A DNA stretch of 64,000 nucleotides, taken from Mastigias papua (lineage: Eukaryota; Cnidaria; Scyphozoa; Rhizostomeae; Mastigiidae). This document shows, piece by piece, positions 38,801 to 49,844 of the stretch. The notes under the pieces were generated by a model that was not told the origin of the DNA, did no database searches, and was given only the letters and a program-made list of their open reading frames with translations. Both the position numbers and the translations under genes were made by a program. The DNA is taken from NCBI GenBank assembly GCA_964019165.1, contig OZ025276.1:11415205-11479204 (forward strand), given 5' to 3'. Numbering within the stretch: the stretch's first letter is position 1; the number at the start of each line of letters is the position of its first letter.

Positions 38801-41800
38801 TCCCTTTCTACAGGGCATTAATGTTCTAGTCCTGCAGTAATTCTGTTTGCCTTTTTTGTCACTGTGTTTCTTTCTGTAAACAATGACTCTCAAAAGCTCT
38901 TGTAGTGACCTCTAACATCTTTATCAAGATTTATCTCTTAGGATATGATGTTGCTTTTTCTTCAAGGTCTAACCTCTGATGTTTTCTGGGCAACAATGAA
39001 GCCCCAGACTGTTGAAAAGAATATCCCATTCAGCAGCATGTCAAATAGCAAACCAGCTATTGTACCTGAAAGGAGCAGGGAAGAGAAAGTTATTTACAAA
39101 AGTCCAATTTATGGAAAAAGACACAACCCTGTTAGTAACATCACAGATCGCCATACTTTACACAGTCCATATGGGACAAAAACTCTGGGTACAAATGCTA
39201 GTTTAGGATTGACAGGTATGGAGCTGCAGCAGCCGAATGAAAAACCAGAAATAAGAAGTGCATTGTTGGGTAGTAGCTACAATGTGCTGGATTCAAGAAG
39301 GCATGCATATGACATCAATGCCAAGTATGAAAGCAATCAGGGCAGTGCTACAAGACTGACAGTTCCTGATCAGTATGTCATCAGTGCCAAGGAGTATTCA
39401 AGTGTAGATTCAAATCCACATTCATCTCTTAAGCATATGAGTGCAGTGCCATATGCCTCAAGTTTGACACCTGTAGTGAGTAGAGAGTCTTTTAACGGTG
39501 ATGGGTCTGGGAAATGGGATCAAGTTATCAATGCAAAGGATAATTTAATACAAAAGAAAGATAACATTATTGAAAGGCATGTCAGTTAGTTTTTGTTTCA
39601 ATTGTGTTTCGATACCATTTTGTGCAGTTTGCTTTAGGGAAGTTTGAAAATGTGCTGTGAAGATTTTGTCCACTATTGAATAGTTTGTTGGTTAATTGAG
39701 TGGCTGGCTGATTTGTTCAGTTTTTACTCACCTGCATAATCGTCCCAACTAGAGGTGGAAAAATTGCGCGAAGCAACGAAGCGTCTTCGCAGGAAGCTCA
39801 ATGTTTCAAATGTAAGAAAAAAGGAATGAAACGAAAACAACAGATAGAGAAGAAAAAGAACAAAAAGAGGGGGAGGAAAGGAGGAATCAAGGAAAGAAAG
39901 AGGGAAAGAAAGACAGAAAAGGAATGATTTACTTAGATCTATAACATTGGAAGGTCTTTTTTGCCAAAATACTTATATTATATTTTTCTTCTGTCCTATT
40001 TATGAACTCCGAAGGGACAACATAAATTGTAAGGTTTATTCCGGTACCTATTAGTTAAAAAAGAAATAATGGAGCGCCCAATGAAACATTGGATAGCAGA
40101 GAAGCAGTGAAAAACTTAGTAAGCTAGCACACATTTGTGTTGTTGCAGCTCATCGGAACTTCAAAATTATTATACTAGAAAATCTAGCAAATCAATAGAA
40201 GGAAAGATTGAACCTTGAAGTAACTTTGTAGGAAGCTAAACATTTTGTCCACCTAGGGTTCCAGTGTTGTTTCATCTACCTTGTATTTATTGTTGTGAAT
40301 GTACCATAGTTTTTCATTCCATCTTGCACTTCTCTTGAGCTGTCTTCATTTGTATCCTATCTATAGACTTTGCGTTGCTTTCATTTATTTCTGTAAATAT
40401 GCAATGGGACATCATCGTTCGACCGTTTCATTCTTTAATCCTTTTCACATGGTAGGTATTTCAATTGGGCTTATTTTTCCATACCAGCCAAATGTTATAT
40501 TGAGCACTTAAGCATTGCTTCTTCTTGTACTAACTCCGTTTTCCACCCATGAAGGCAAAAGCACACGATTGAGCAGTTGCAAAGTCATATCATAGTAATT
40601 GAAGAGCGAATCAGTCAGAACTCTTTAAAGCTAAATGCGCAAATTAAAGAAGATGAACAGTGCAGAGAGAAGTTGGATAGTTCAGAGCATCTGATATCAC
40701 ATTTGAAAGCACAGTTACAGCATGTTAGCACCACGAAACAAGCAGAAATCGAAAAGCTTCAAAAGAAGCTTGGGTATGTTTAGATTAACATAAGCTTCGT
40801 TGTATATCAATCCATGATCTGTTTGTCTGTTGTGTGCATAGCTGTACAACTGTACTGTGTTTCACTGTTGGCATTGCAGTGCTCAGAGGGATAGAAATGG
40901 CTCTTAACCTCCCTTATGAATTTTCGCAATTTCTACAATCTCCATTAGAAATCTGGCGATTTTCCCCATCCCACCTTAAAATTTTGGTGATTTCTCCCTC
41001 CTCCCTTTTCCCTTTTGTAGAATTTTGGTCATTCTCCCTTCTCCTTTATTCTATATCTGGTAGACCTCAGTCATATTGAAATGCATATAGATTTTCTCGA
41101 TGTTAAAGAAGTTCTGCCTTGTCCCATTGTACCACACAGGAAGCTTCTTTTGAACGATTCAAGTACTTTCATTTTACACTGTATTTCTGATATCATTTCA
41201 TTGTTCCTTTGGTAAAAATCCAGTCCCTTATGTGAATTCAAGCCCATAGTTTGCCTGTAAACAAGCTAGTTTCTCATATCTGAGTTTTTCGATGCATTCT
41301 CCCTCTTTCAACGAGAAAGAATCTATCAGTGTTGTGTGTCTGTTTCTATTTTTTAGAGAGACAGAATATGAATTGCAAAAATTGGAAAAAGGATTCAAAG
41401 ATGTTGGTAAAGGGCAAGCCAAGGAGATCCTTGAGCTTAAACGTAAGGTACGCTGCTTTGTGGAATACCACCATGGAAAGTGTACCAGAAGAAGTTTATT
41501 TGCCTATATTAGCATGTTGGGTGTTGTTGACGAATTTGAAGTATTGTATTCACATTTGGCTTCTAGATCGAGGAACATGATCACTTAGACCGCAAACTGA
41601 AGAGTTCTTTGGATGTTGTGCAAAACGCTCTGAAAGAAGAAAGGTAACGGGCGTTTGATTTAAGCGCTTAGTAGTTGATTTGAGCGATTTGAGCGTGAAG
41701 GGCATTTGATTTAAGCGCTTAGTAGTTGATTTGAGCGATTTGAGCGTGAAGGGCATTTGATTTAAGCGCTTAGTAGTTGATTTGAGCGATTTGAGCGTGA

Positions 41801-43854
41801 AGGGCATTTGATTTAAGCGCTTAGTAGTTGATTCATCATCCTCCTTTGCTAACGGACTGTTTGATTCCTTGTATTGTTTTATAGTTTGAGAATTTATTAC
41901 CATTGTGATAAAATAAAGTGCGTAGTGAATTGTTTTTATACTGATTGACTGATATGTCACTCTCGTTTGTTCGTTTGTTAAATACATGTTTCTATTGGCA
42001 ATTCGTTCGTTCGTTTGTTTGCTGCATGTTTCTTTCACCTACTCATTCGGTTCTTGACGTATCTCTTCAGTGCATCGTTTGTTATCTATATTACTCTGTT
42101 GTCCGTTCATTCATTTGTTTACATGTCATCCTAGTTTGTTCGTTCGTTAATTGTATGTGTCCTTTTACTCAGTCAATACTTCACTGCTTGGTTAATAGAT
42201 CAATTGAATCAATGCAACGCCTGAATCATAGACCTGTTTATATACTTGTCGAGTTTCCTTGTAAGAGTGGCTTCTCTGAATAAATGGTTTGCCCACCTAT
42301 ACAAGCTCTAGTTTCCATCACATTTAAGGCGCAAAGCTCAAAATTTGAAGCAATATCTTCAAGATCTACCCACTGCAGAAGAACATACCAAGACACTTCA
42401 GCAGATATCCTTTTATGAAATATCACATACATTCGTTACAAACTAATAGGGTGACTGGCTAATGCGCGATGTATGAAAGTTATTTAATTAATGATTGTAC
42501 ATGTAGTTATGATGGAACTTTTTCCTTAACTGAACCGAACATTAAAGGTATCAAGTTAGAGAAATCAACCCTTGAAGAACGAATAGAATATTTGGAACAA
42601 AGACTGAAAGAAACTAGGAATCAAATAAAGCAAAAGGTATTAGTATCACTATTATTTATCGCGTCTGTTTAGTTGACTTAAGTTTGAATTATATGCGGAA
42701 CATTTTTGTGACTTGAAATGTTTTCAAATCAGGATACAAAACTGGAGGAAGAAACACAATCAAAGGAAGATTTTGAACAGGAAATTAAAAGGTGTGATAA
42801 TGTATGCTTTTACAAGTATTTTTGCTTTGAATTGTGACCTCATGGAAGTATAATTCCTTTCAATTCTCTATGTTGGTATTTGCCTGCTCATAATCGTTCA
42901 ATTCATACATTCTCCTTCTTACGGTATAGATTTTGAAATAGCATACTGAACGAATGGAAATAATCTTGGATTATAAAGAAAGCTGGAAGTCGTATAAAAT
43001 AATAAAATAGAAAGAGAGGCAACTCCAGTATCTCTAAAACTTGTGTTCAGTATTTATTTGCTTGACTAAACACTCTAACTAAACTTTCCACGAACTTTTC
43101 AGATTAGTATTTCATCTATGCAAAGCCATTTATGTAATTTGCTCATATTTCCTCATAAAAATATGCTGCGACTTATTCCTTTCATGAGTGAAATTATTGA
43201 CCTATTTTTTAATCGGCTTACTTTTGACTTGTTCATTTAAAGGGATATAAAAATACGACAAGAACTTTACTTATTTCTGCAATTTTGACGACAAGGTTTT
43301 CAAAACTTTCATGCAGTGCTCTTTACCTTCCAAAGTCGGCCTGTTTTTCAATAAATATGTCATGTATTTTCATTTAGTAGGCAAAAATTAGCTTTAAACT
43401 GCTTTGCCTGTTATAAATGAATTTTTCATTCTAACTATAATGGAAATTAGTCCCATTCTTTTAGCTAAAGATACCCCATCGATGCTTCTTTCTGTGATAT
43501 AACCATGAATATATAAAATTATTAACTATAATATCTTATAGATTGACAGACCTTGTAAACAGATACAAAGAGAGAGAAAAATGCGGACCCGTGACGATGG
43601 AAGAATTTGATGAAGTGAAATGGGACAACGAGAGGATAAAAGCTGATTGTGAGAGGCTTAAAAAACTGATTGAACAGAAACACAAGAAAATGAAAACCTT
43701 ACATGAACAAAGTCAATCTACGGTAACGGCACTTGAAGAGCACATAGCTCAGGAGGAGGTTAGTCAATCTATTGTAATGTGAAATAGTAGCACGATCTTC
43801 ATTACTGTAATTTTGTTATAGTGTGGTGCAATGTTGTGTGATATGACATTTTAC

Positions 43855-43926
<72 letters not shown>

Positions 43927-46861
43927 TTTGTTTGTGTGTGTGTTTGTGTGTGTTTGTGTGTGTTTGTGTGTGTTTGTGTGTATCTGTTTAAACTTTAAGT
44001 ATTGTGTGTTCGATTTGCTTGCAAATTGTGGGAATCTATAAATTTAGCAAGTCAACGATGTATCTGCACCCAGTTCTTCCTGGGCTCATAGAATACAAAA
44101 ATTAGAGGAATCTGCCGACAGAAACGACAAAGTTTAGTTATGTGTCGACAGAACTTTTGACAGGGGAGGTGTCACACTCCCTATACACCACTGTCGTAGT
44201 CGACCTTTCTATATGCATTGAATGCTGGATTTTTTGTTGAACATGAACAAGATCTAATATTCTTCATTTCTGTTATTCAGAATACAGTCAACGTTTTGCG
44301 AAAAGAACTCGAGACAAAAGACGTAGCAATTAATGATATAAAAATGGGAATGAAGCAGGTTCATTAGCATTTACTTCTGATTTTATGTCATACTTTTGGA
44401 GTAGTTGAAACATCCTCAATTTATGTTTACATGCTTCCTATGATGATGTTGAATTAATAGCGTGTTTCCATGTTTGAAGGCAAGGCAATGTATGTATTAG
44501 CGGTGTCATGTGGGTGTTGTCTGAAAATTACTACAATGGTTTATTGTGGAGATTGGCAGAGTTGTTGGAAAGCGCAGCTTTATGATGAATTTTTAAATCA
44601 GAATGACAACAATAAAGTCATGATGATTTAATGATTCTTGATTTTATTACACCATTAATGACGGTAACTATTTGACGTAAACTTTTCGATATAAACGTTT
44701 CGGACCCATTCCAGGATCAATCATCAATATAAAAATTATTTAGGATGAATGTAACTCTCACTGAGGTTTGAGACTCTGTTTTTTGGCAGAAAGTATTCAA
44801 CTCATTTTCTTGAACCATTGACTCTTTAAGTTCTAATGTATTGTTATTGGTTCTGATTGGTTTTATATCTGCATTGTCACTGAAGTGACAGCTGTTCTGT
44901 AAAGAGTTATGCGATGCTTCTGTGTGATGGATTCTCTCATGCTTTTCGCCCTGATGACCATCTTTCTCTCAATTAGTAAGACTTTGTTATTATTTCGTTA
45001 GATTCAAGACAGAAATCAAGCGCTTATGGAGGAAAACATGGCCTTAAGAGATTTATTGCAAGAGGTAATACTGCTTTATAACTACTTCGCTGTTGTTAAA
45101 CTAGTATGATCAAAAATGTCCTTTTAATAGTGACTGGTGAAACACTTCTAGCTGCTTAAACAGTAGCCAGTATTAGCAACCCAAATGCAATCTACTATTT
45201 CTCCTTCACTTCATTCCATCTATATAATCAAACCCGATTCCTGATTAGAAAGGCCTCGTTTAGTACTGATTTGCTATGATTTAATCAGCCTTTGGACTTA
45301 TGTCATTACATTCTTGCCTTTCGTTGTCGAAATGTTGCTGGAGATTTTGGGATTATTTTCTCAACAAGTTGTGGTATTCAATTGGCACTATGAGTCTGGT
45401 TGATTAATCAAATACAACTGATTCCCTAGCTCGAGAGGTTAACAAGTACGGAAGTACAAGACACCCACAATCAAGTTCAGAAAGAGGTTTGTTGAGGAGC
45501 ATCTAGTTTTTTTAGGTACCAATACGCTCTGTTCCACCTCACCGGACATTTTATTTAACTACCCTCAGTATTGGTTTAATCCAGAATGTCCAGAACCCTT
45601 GCTCACCATACCACTGAATGTAACTGAAAAGTAAGTGAAATTGGTCAGGATTTGCTCAATGTCGCTCAGTGAAATGCTGGATGCGTTTGACTAGGATTTT
45701 AGAAGTTGAAGTAGTAGGTTTACCTTGTGTCTACAAGCTCCTCGTCTCTGTGACGGACTTGCTTGGGTGCTTTAACTACCTGATCTCAATGGTCCCTGAG
45801 AGTTATTGACACACGCGCGGTCGGGCGTACGCATGCACTTTTTATTCTAATTTTGTTCGATTTTAGTAGCAAACATATTTTTGTGAATAAGCCGTATGAT
45901 GGAAACGCTGTCCTTGATTAGATGTTGAAGATTTTAGTTCTGTTGAAGATCTTGATGAGAAACATCTTTTATTATTTACAAAGTTCTTTATTTTGTTTTC
46001 TAAGCGCAACAAATGCGAGTTATTAAACCACCATCTATTTACATGAATATCCTGTTATAATTATTTATTTGCAGCTCGCTTGTTGTGTTTCTGAAATTAG
46101 CTTCCTAATCGACCTCTGCTCGGAAATTGCGGAGGGCAGGGACCCGAATATGTCGGCGCTGCTTGGTATTAAAGGTGAATACTTTCAATGTGTTTTTCAT
46201 TGTATCTTATGTTTAATACCTATGCTTAACTTAAATGATTTGAACGTCCAGAGTGCTGGGACATTACTTGTCAGAATCCCAGGTTTCAGACTTTTTGTTT
46301 TGCAATACTTGAGTTGTAGGAATCATGATTAGTTGGCTTCTCGTTGTTTCTTTTCTTATTACAAGTTATAAACATAATGGATTTAGCTGACTGAACGATC
46401 ATCTAGGCAATCTCTTTGTCTGGATAGGCCGAGTTTATGGCCACTTTTTAAGCTGAGGGTCAACTTACTGGCTTTTATTCTTACAAAAATTTTTTCTTCT
46501 AGCTATAATTCTTCTAATTTTACACTTTAAATTGATATTGAGACTGAGGCTTAGCTATATCTTATTGAATTTCAAAGAGGGAAGGGATAATTAATGTGGC
46601 TTATAAGTAGGGACTATGAATATCTAAGCTGAAATACCCATTAAACAGGAAATTCTCAGATAAAGCAGTTAATTTGTGCATTTCTGATTAGGCCATGGTG
46701 AAATTGAATTTGATGAAGTGACAAGCAACCCATTCAGTGTTGAAGCTGCGAAGGTGAATCTATCGAAAATAAGGAATTTGAGGTCAGAAATTGACAAGTT
46801 GCGAACATTTGTTTCTGACAAGTATGCTGAAGATGTTGGAAACAACTGTATCACTCAATAA
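35855..46861 (+). CDS. CEP85: CEP85/CEP85L-type centrosomal coiled-coil protein
   Basis: CEP85 proteins act at the centrosome and pericentriolar material, in vertebrates with STIL in centriole duplication and with NEK2. Exons: 35855-35895, 37155-37270, 38304-38483, 38967-39576, 40555-40773, 41357-41447, 41567-41643, 42507-42636, 42733-42791, 43542-43758, 44281-44358, 45002-45064, 45436-45486, 46075-46174, 46692-46861; 2,202 nt, 733 residues (human CEP85 762). The N-terminal third is low-complexity. From the exon at 40555 on it is almost continuous coiled coil (for example LEERIEYLEQRLKETRNQ). The C-terminus carries the family signature DPNMSALLGIK, then LRSEIDKLRT and a final SDKYAEDVGNNCITQ; human CEP85 ends in a very similar DRYAQDMGENCVTQ. 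The first exon was picked because its phase-2 donor joins the exon at 37155 without a stop. The intron after 39576 is a GC-AG intron in this model. CEP85 versus CEP85L cannot be separated here. Confidence 0.82.
36492..36567 (-). repeat. tRNA-like SINE head in CEP85 intron 1
   Basis: Read on the minus strand, the segment begins TGACCTAATAGCTCAGTGG and ends AGGTCA, so six acceptor-stem pairs are perfect. The A box (AGCTCAGTGGTAGA) is very good; the B-box region (GGGTTCCAAATTC) is degenerate, and no proper anticodon stem with a 7-base loop can be drawn. This is a tRNA-derived repeat or pseudogene, not a functional tRNA. Confidence 0.6.
36745..37010. mobile_element. hAT-like MITE in CEP85 intron 1
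   Basis: A 266-base segment starts CAGTGGCTCCCAAACTTTT and ends GCAATCCACTG, whose inverse complement starts CAGTGGATTGC. The flanking 8-mers GGTTAAAA and GATGAGAA agree at five of eight positions, as an old hAT target duplication might. There is no transposase. The left end resembles the fragment at 26540. Confidence 0.5.
39820..39926 (+). repeat. Polypurine tract in a CEP85 intron
   Basis: About 100 bases are almost entirely A and G on the plus strand, with AGAAAAAG, GGGGGAGG and GGAAAGAAAG words. It lies about 250 bases downstream of the exon ending at 39576. It is a simple-sequence tract, not coding. Confidence 0.8.
41649..41833. repeat. 51-base minisatellite, 3.6 copies, next to a CEP85 donor
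   Basis: Units start at 41649, 41700 and 41751, with a 32-base partial unit at 41802. The copies are almost identical, the first having GGGCGTTTG where the others have GGGCATTTG. The array begins five bases after the exon end at 41643. The period is 17 codons, so one minus-strand frame stays open across it, but that frame resembles nothing I know. Confidence 0.95.
43856..43980. repeat. (TG)n microsatellite
   Basis: About 65 bases of pure TG, then TTTG-interrupted TG blocks, in the CEP85 intron after the exon ending at 43758. The open frame of alternating valine and cysteine over it is an artefact of the repeat. Confidence 0.97.
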
Positions 46862-47292
46862 TTGCGCATTTCACACATAGCATTGCTAACAAATAGGCAA
46901 TGTTAATATTGTCTATCATGAACTACATCTGTTTTTCCTGTACATTGTAAATTACTGAGTTATGAAATAGCTTTATAGACATTGCCAAACTAAATTATTC
47001 AACATTTTCAATGTGTTGATCAAATTCTTGACACATTAGATAAGTTAATATATATAAGAAAGTTTGCCTGTATAGGTTTCATACAAAAATGTAAAAATAC
47101 TTTATTAGACTAAATATTGTAAAGGATCCTGTTTATGAAGCTATCCTCTTATTATATCATAATTTTTATTTTGAGTGTTAAGCAGCAGTGATTATTTTGT
47201 TCAATTAATTTTCTTGTACAGATTGACATTCATATCAAATTTTCTAAAACCAAAGGTTTCAATTAATTTTTCACTCCTCTATGAAGCAAATG

Positions 47293-47293
<1 letters not shown>

Positions 47294-47387
<94 letters not shown>
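47294..47387. repeat. (TA)n microsatellite, first array
   Basis: About 94 bases of pure alternating TA. It is self-complementary and able to form a cruciform. Array length in an assembly is often unreliable for such tracts. Confidence 0.98.
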
Positions 47388-47388
<1 letters not shown>

Positions 47389-47483
47389 CTCCAAGGAATT
47401 ATTTTTTTAAATGAAAAATAGACATAGAGTAATAGTAGGAGACTTCAAAGAATGGTAAGATGACAAGTTGAAGTTTTGTCTTG

Positions 47484-47647
<164 letters not shown>

Positions 47648-47843
47648 GTATACACACACTAAGCTGTTAGTGGGCTATGATACTTTGAAATAACTGTTTG
47701 TACCCCAAGAGGATTCAGTAAAAGCATTGACACAAAATGAAGTAGAGTCCTGAACAATGAATGAAATTTGAATAACAAAAATATAAACAGCAACTTTGGT
47801 AAATAAGGATTGTAAATTTGATATCTAAACTTCCAGCCTTAAG

Positions 47844-48755
47844 TTACAAAAACAAGCCATTGAAGGCCTCACTAAGAGCTCTTTGACAAGCAATTGATTC
47901 TGTATAGCCTGCAGCTCTTTCTGATGGTGTAGCCTGTCTAATATTCTTTGCATAACCTTGGCTAATAATCTCTTTACCACTGGGAAGATCTGGACCAAAA
48001 CTGGGCAAATCTAATGGTTCATATTTATACAAAGGTACAGATTTAATGTGGGCAGAATTTATATTGTGAGACTTGGATTTTCCTTGGAAAAATATAGATT
48101 TCTTCTCTTCTTCCTTTTTCACCAATAGTTTGGTCATATGGTGACGAGCTAAGACTTCGTCCGCGGATGTGTTTGCATGAATGAGATCATCTATCAGTGC
48201 ATCTTTCTCTTTATTCTTCGCTCTTTTCTCAAGCTCCTCTTCAAGCACAAATTTTCGTCGTCTTTCCTCTACTTCTTTAATCTCCATGTCCATTTGCAAC
48301 TTCAATTTTTCATTTTCATGGCTAAGTTTTGAGTTAATCTTTTTTATAGTTGCTTCATGGTCCTTTCTATATTTTTCGACTTTCTTTTTGGTTGCTTCTA
48401 GTTCTACCTTATTAACCAAATTAGAAATAATTACTTCAACTTCTTCAAGATAATCGTTGTATGCTCTCAGTGGGTCTTCGAAGTCAGAAAAATCCTCTTC
48501 TCTCTTGTTGAAAATCTTTACAATCTTTTTCCTAACATCTACCTCCTTTTCCACAAAAGCGTCTTCAAACTGTTGTATCCGAAAATCGCTGCGACGCAAA
48601 GGAGTACTGCATTCTGGGCACGCTGCTGAAGGCCTTGTAAACAACACATCAACACATGTCTGGCAAAGTTTGTGGCCACATACATTTACTAGCAATTTCA
48701 AATTTGGATTTCGGTAAGACGTAGTTCTGCATCTTGGACACTCTTGCTCAGCCAT
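47844..48755 (-). CDS. MNAT1: MNAT1/MAT1, CDK-activating kinase assembly factor
   Basis: Third subunit of the CDK7-cyclin H kinase (CAK) and of TFIIH, stabilising the kinase and linking it to the core complex. A single intronless frame of 303 residues (human 309). The N-terminal RING finger is complete: CPRC at 6-9, VNVCGHKLCQTC at about 24-35, then CPEC near 47. The linker KEVDVRKKIVKIFNKREEDF and a long helical MAT1 region follow. The C-terminus GYTESIACQRALSEAFNGLF is the family's conserved end. The start codon is the first in frame and is followed directly by the RING. Human MNAT1 has several introns, so the lack of introns is notable. It is intact, with no frameshift or stop. Head-to-head with SURF6. 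Confidence 0.96.
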   Translation of the reverse strand: MAEQECPRCRTTSYRNPNLKLLVNVCGHKLCQTCVDVLFTRPSAACPECSTPLRRSDFRIQQFEDAFVEKEVDVRKKIVKIFNKREEDFSDFEDPLRAYNDYLEEVEVIISNLVNKVELEATKKKVEKYRKDHEATIKKINSKLSHENEKLKLQMDMEIKEVEERRRKFVLEEELEKRAKNKEKDALIDDLIHANTSADEVLARHHMTKLLVKKEEEKKSIFFQGKSKSHNINSAHIKSVPLYKYEPLDLPSFGPDLPSGKEIISQGYAKNIRQATPSERAAGYTESIACQRALSEAFNGLFL

Positions 48756-48833
48756 ATTGCCCCATCAACTGGCTACCATTTTAATGTAGCCTCTTATTGA
48801 CTGAAATTTCCCATGCTTGCATAAATTGACAAC
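48756..48833. promoter_or_regulatory. Divergent promoter shared by MNAT1 and SURF6
   Basis: Only 78 bases lie between the two start codons, so the promoter and both 5' UTRs are very compact. No TATA box is seen. The SURF6 start context reads ACAACATGGCGGAC, close to the TISU/YY1 element typical of genes with very short 5' UTRs. Confidence 0.7.
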
Positions 48834-49844
48834 ATGGCGGACAGTGATCGGAAAATTATGCTGAAACAAGTGGAGAAAACATCAGCCTATTTCTCGTCAA
48901 TTGTTGAGTTAATACCAACCAAGTTTTATTTTCCCGAGAGTGGAGCTAGACTTGTGTCAGATAATATCGATGAACCTTTTACTAGGAAGATTTCAAATGA
49001 AAAGAAAAAGTCATTGGCCAAGAAAGCTAAGCTACGCAAATTTGACCCAAATAGACACAAATCAGTGGGAGAAATTCAGAAGGAGAACGAAGAGAGAGAC
49101 TTGTTAGAAAATACTGGGGTTGGAAAGTCTGTCGACGATACCACAAAACCATTAGATATATCAAAAGTAAGTAGTTTACCTCTTGATGAACTGCGAAAGA
49201 AATTACATGACAAAATTCAGCTTCTACGAGGAAAACGTAGACTAAATGATGAAGTTACTTCTGAACACAAATCAAAAAAGTCAATACATGAAAAGCCTCC
49301 AAAGAAAAGGAAAAAGCAAAATAAAGAATCAAAAAGTACTTTATTACCTAAAGACAACATACAAAATGAGAAGAGAAAGAACCAGGTTTTGAATGATGAA
49401 GGAGATGTTGTGTTCAGTAAGTTTGACTTTGCGGAGGAAACGTCAAAAAGGAAAAAGGGTGCAAAGGGTAGTGACTTAAAGGCACTGCTGGCTAAAGCAG
49501 AAAAAAGAAAAGAGACTTTGGAAAAGTTGGAAGAGGAAAGCAAGAAAAAAGCAGATGAGCTGAAAACAAAAATTAGGTGGGACAATGCGTTAAAACATGC
49601 AGAAGGAGTTAAAGTAAAGGATGACCCCAAATTGCTGCAAAAGACAATGAAAAAGAAGATGAAAATGAAGGAGACAAGTAAAAGAAAATGGGATGAGAGG
49701 ATGAATACACAGAAGAAACTTCAAGAGGAGAAGCAAAGGCTAAGGAGACAACACCTTGCAGAAAGAAAGGAAGGGAAAGGTATGAAGGGTGGTAAAAACA
49801 AGAAGAAAAGCAAGAAAGGAAGAAAACATAAACCAGGCTTTTAG
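48834..49844 (+). CDS. SURF6: SURF6, nucleolar ribosome-biogenesis protein
   Basis: Surfeit locus protein 6 (yeast Rrp14 family), a nucleolar nucleic-acid-binding protein of pre-rRNA processing. An intronless frame of 336 residues (human 361). The family features are LDELRKKLHDKIQLLRGKR at about 120-140, a VVFSKFDF block near 200, and the C-terminal SURF6 domain: SDLKALLAKAEKRK, then KIRWDNALKHAEGVKVKDDP, then a chain of basic helices such as KRKWDERMNTQKK and a lysine-rich tail. Composition is strongly lysine-rich, as expected for the nucleolus. The human gene is split by introns; this copy is not. The start is the first ATG after the short divergent promoter. Confidence 0.95.
   Translation: MADSDRKIMLKQVEKTSAYFSSIVELIPTKFYFPESGARLVSDNIDEPFTRKISNEKKKSLAKKAKLRKFDPNRHKSVGEIQKENEERDLLENTGVGKSVDDTTKPLDISKVSSLPLDELRKKLHDKIQLLRGKRRLNDEVTSEHKSKKSIHEKPPKKRKKQNKESKSTLLPKDNIQNEKRKNQVLNDEGDVVFSKFDFAEETSKRKKGAKGSDLKALLAKAEKRKETLEKLEEESKKKADELKTKIRWDNALKHAEGVKVKDDPKLLQKTMKKKMKMKETSKRKWDERMNTQKKLQEEKQRLRRQHLAERKEGKGMKGGKNKKKSKKGRKHKPGF

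Noticed and set aside
41550..42038. 162-residue minus-strand frame with 17-residue repeats
   Set aside because: Its length is created by the 51-base minisatellite; the flanks lack any family signal and the sense strand is a CEP85 exon plus intron.
43856..44041. Val-Cys repeat open frame
   Set aside because: It is the (TG)n microsatellite in a CEP85 intron.
45065..46074. Initially read as one continuous CEP85 intron
   Set aside because: A 51-base phase-0 exon at 45436-45486 with good borders restores coiled-coil continuity, so the intron was split.
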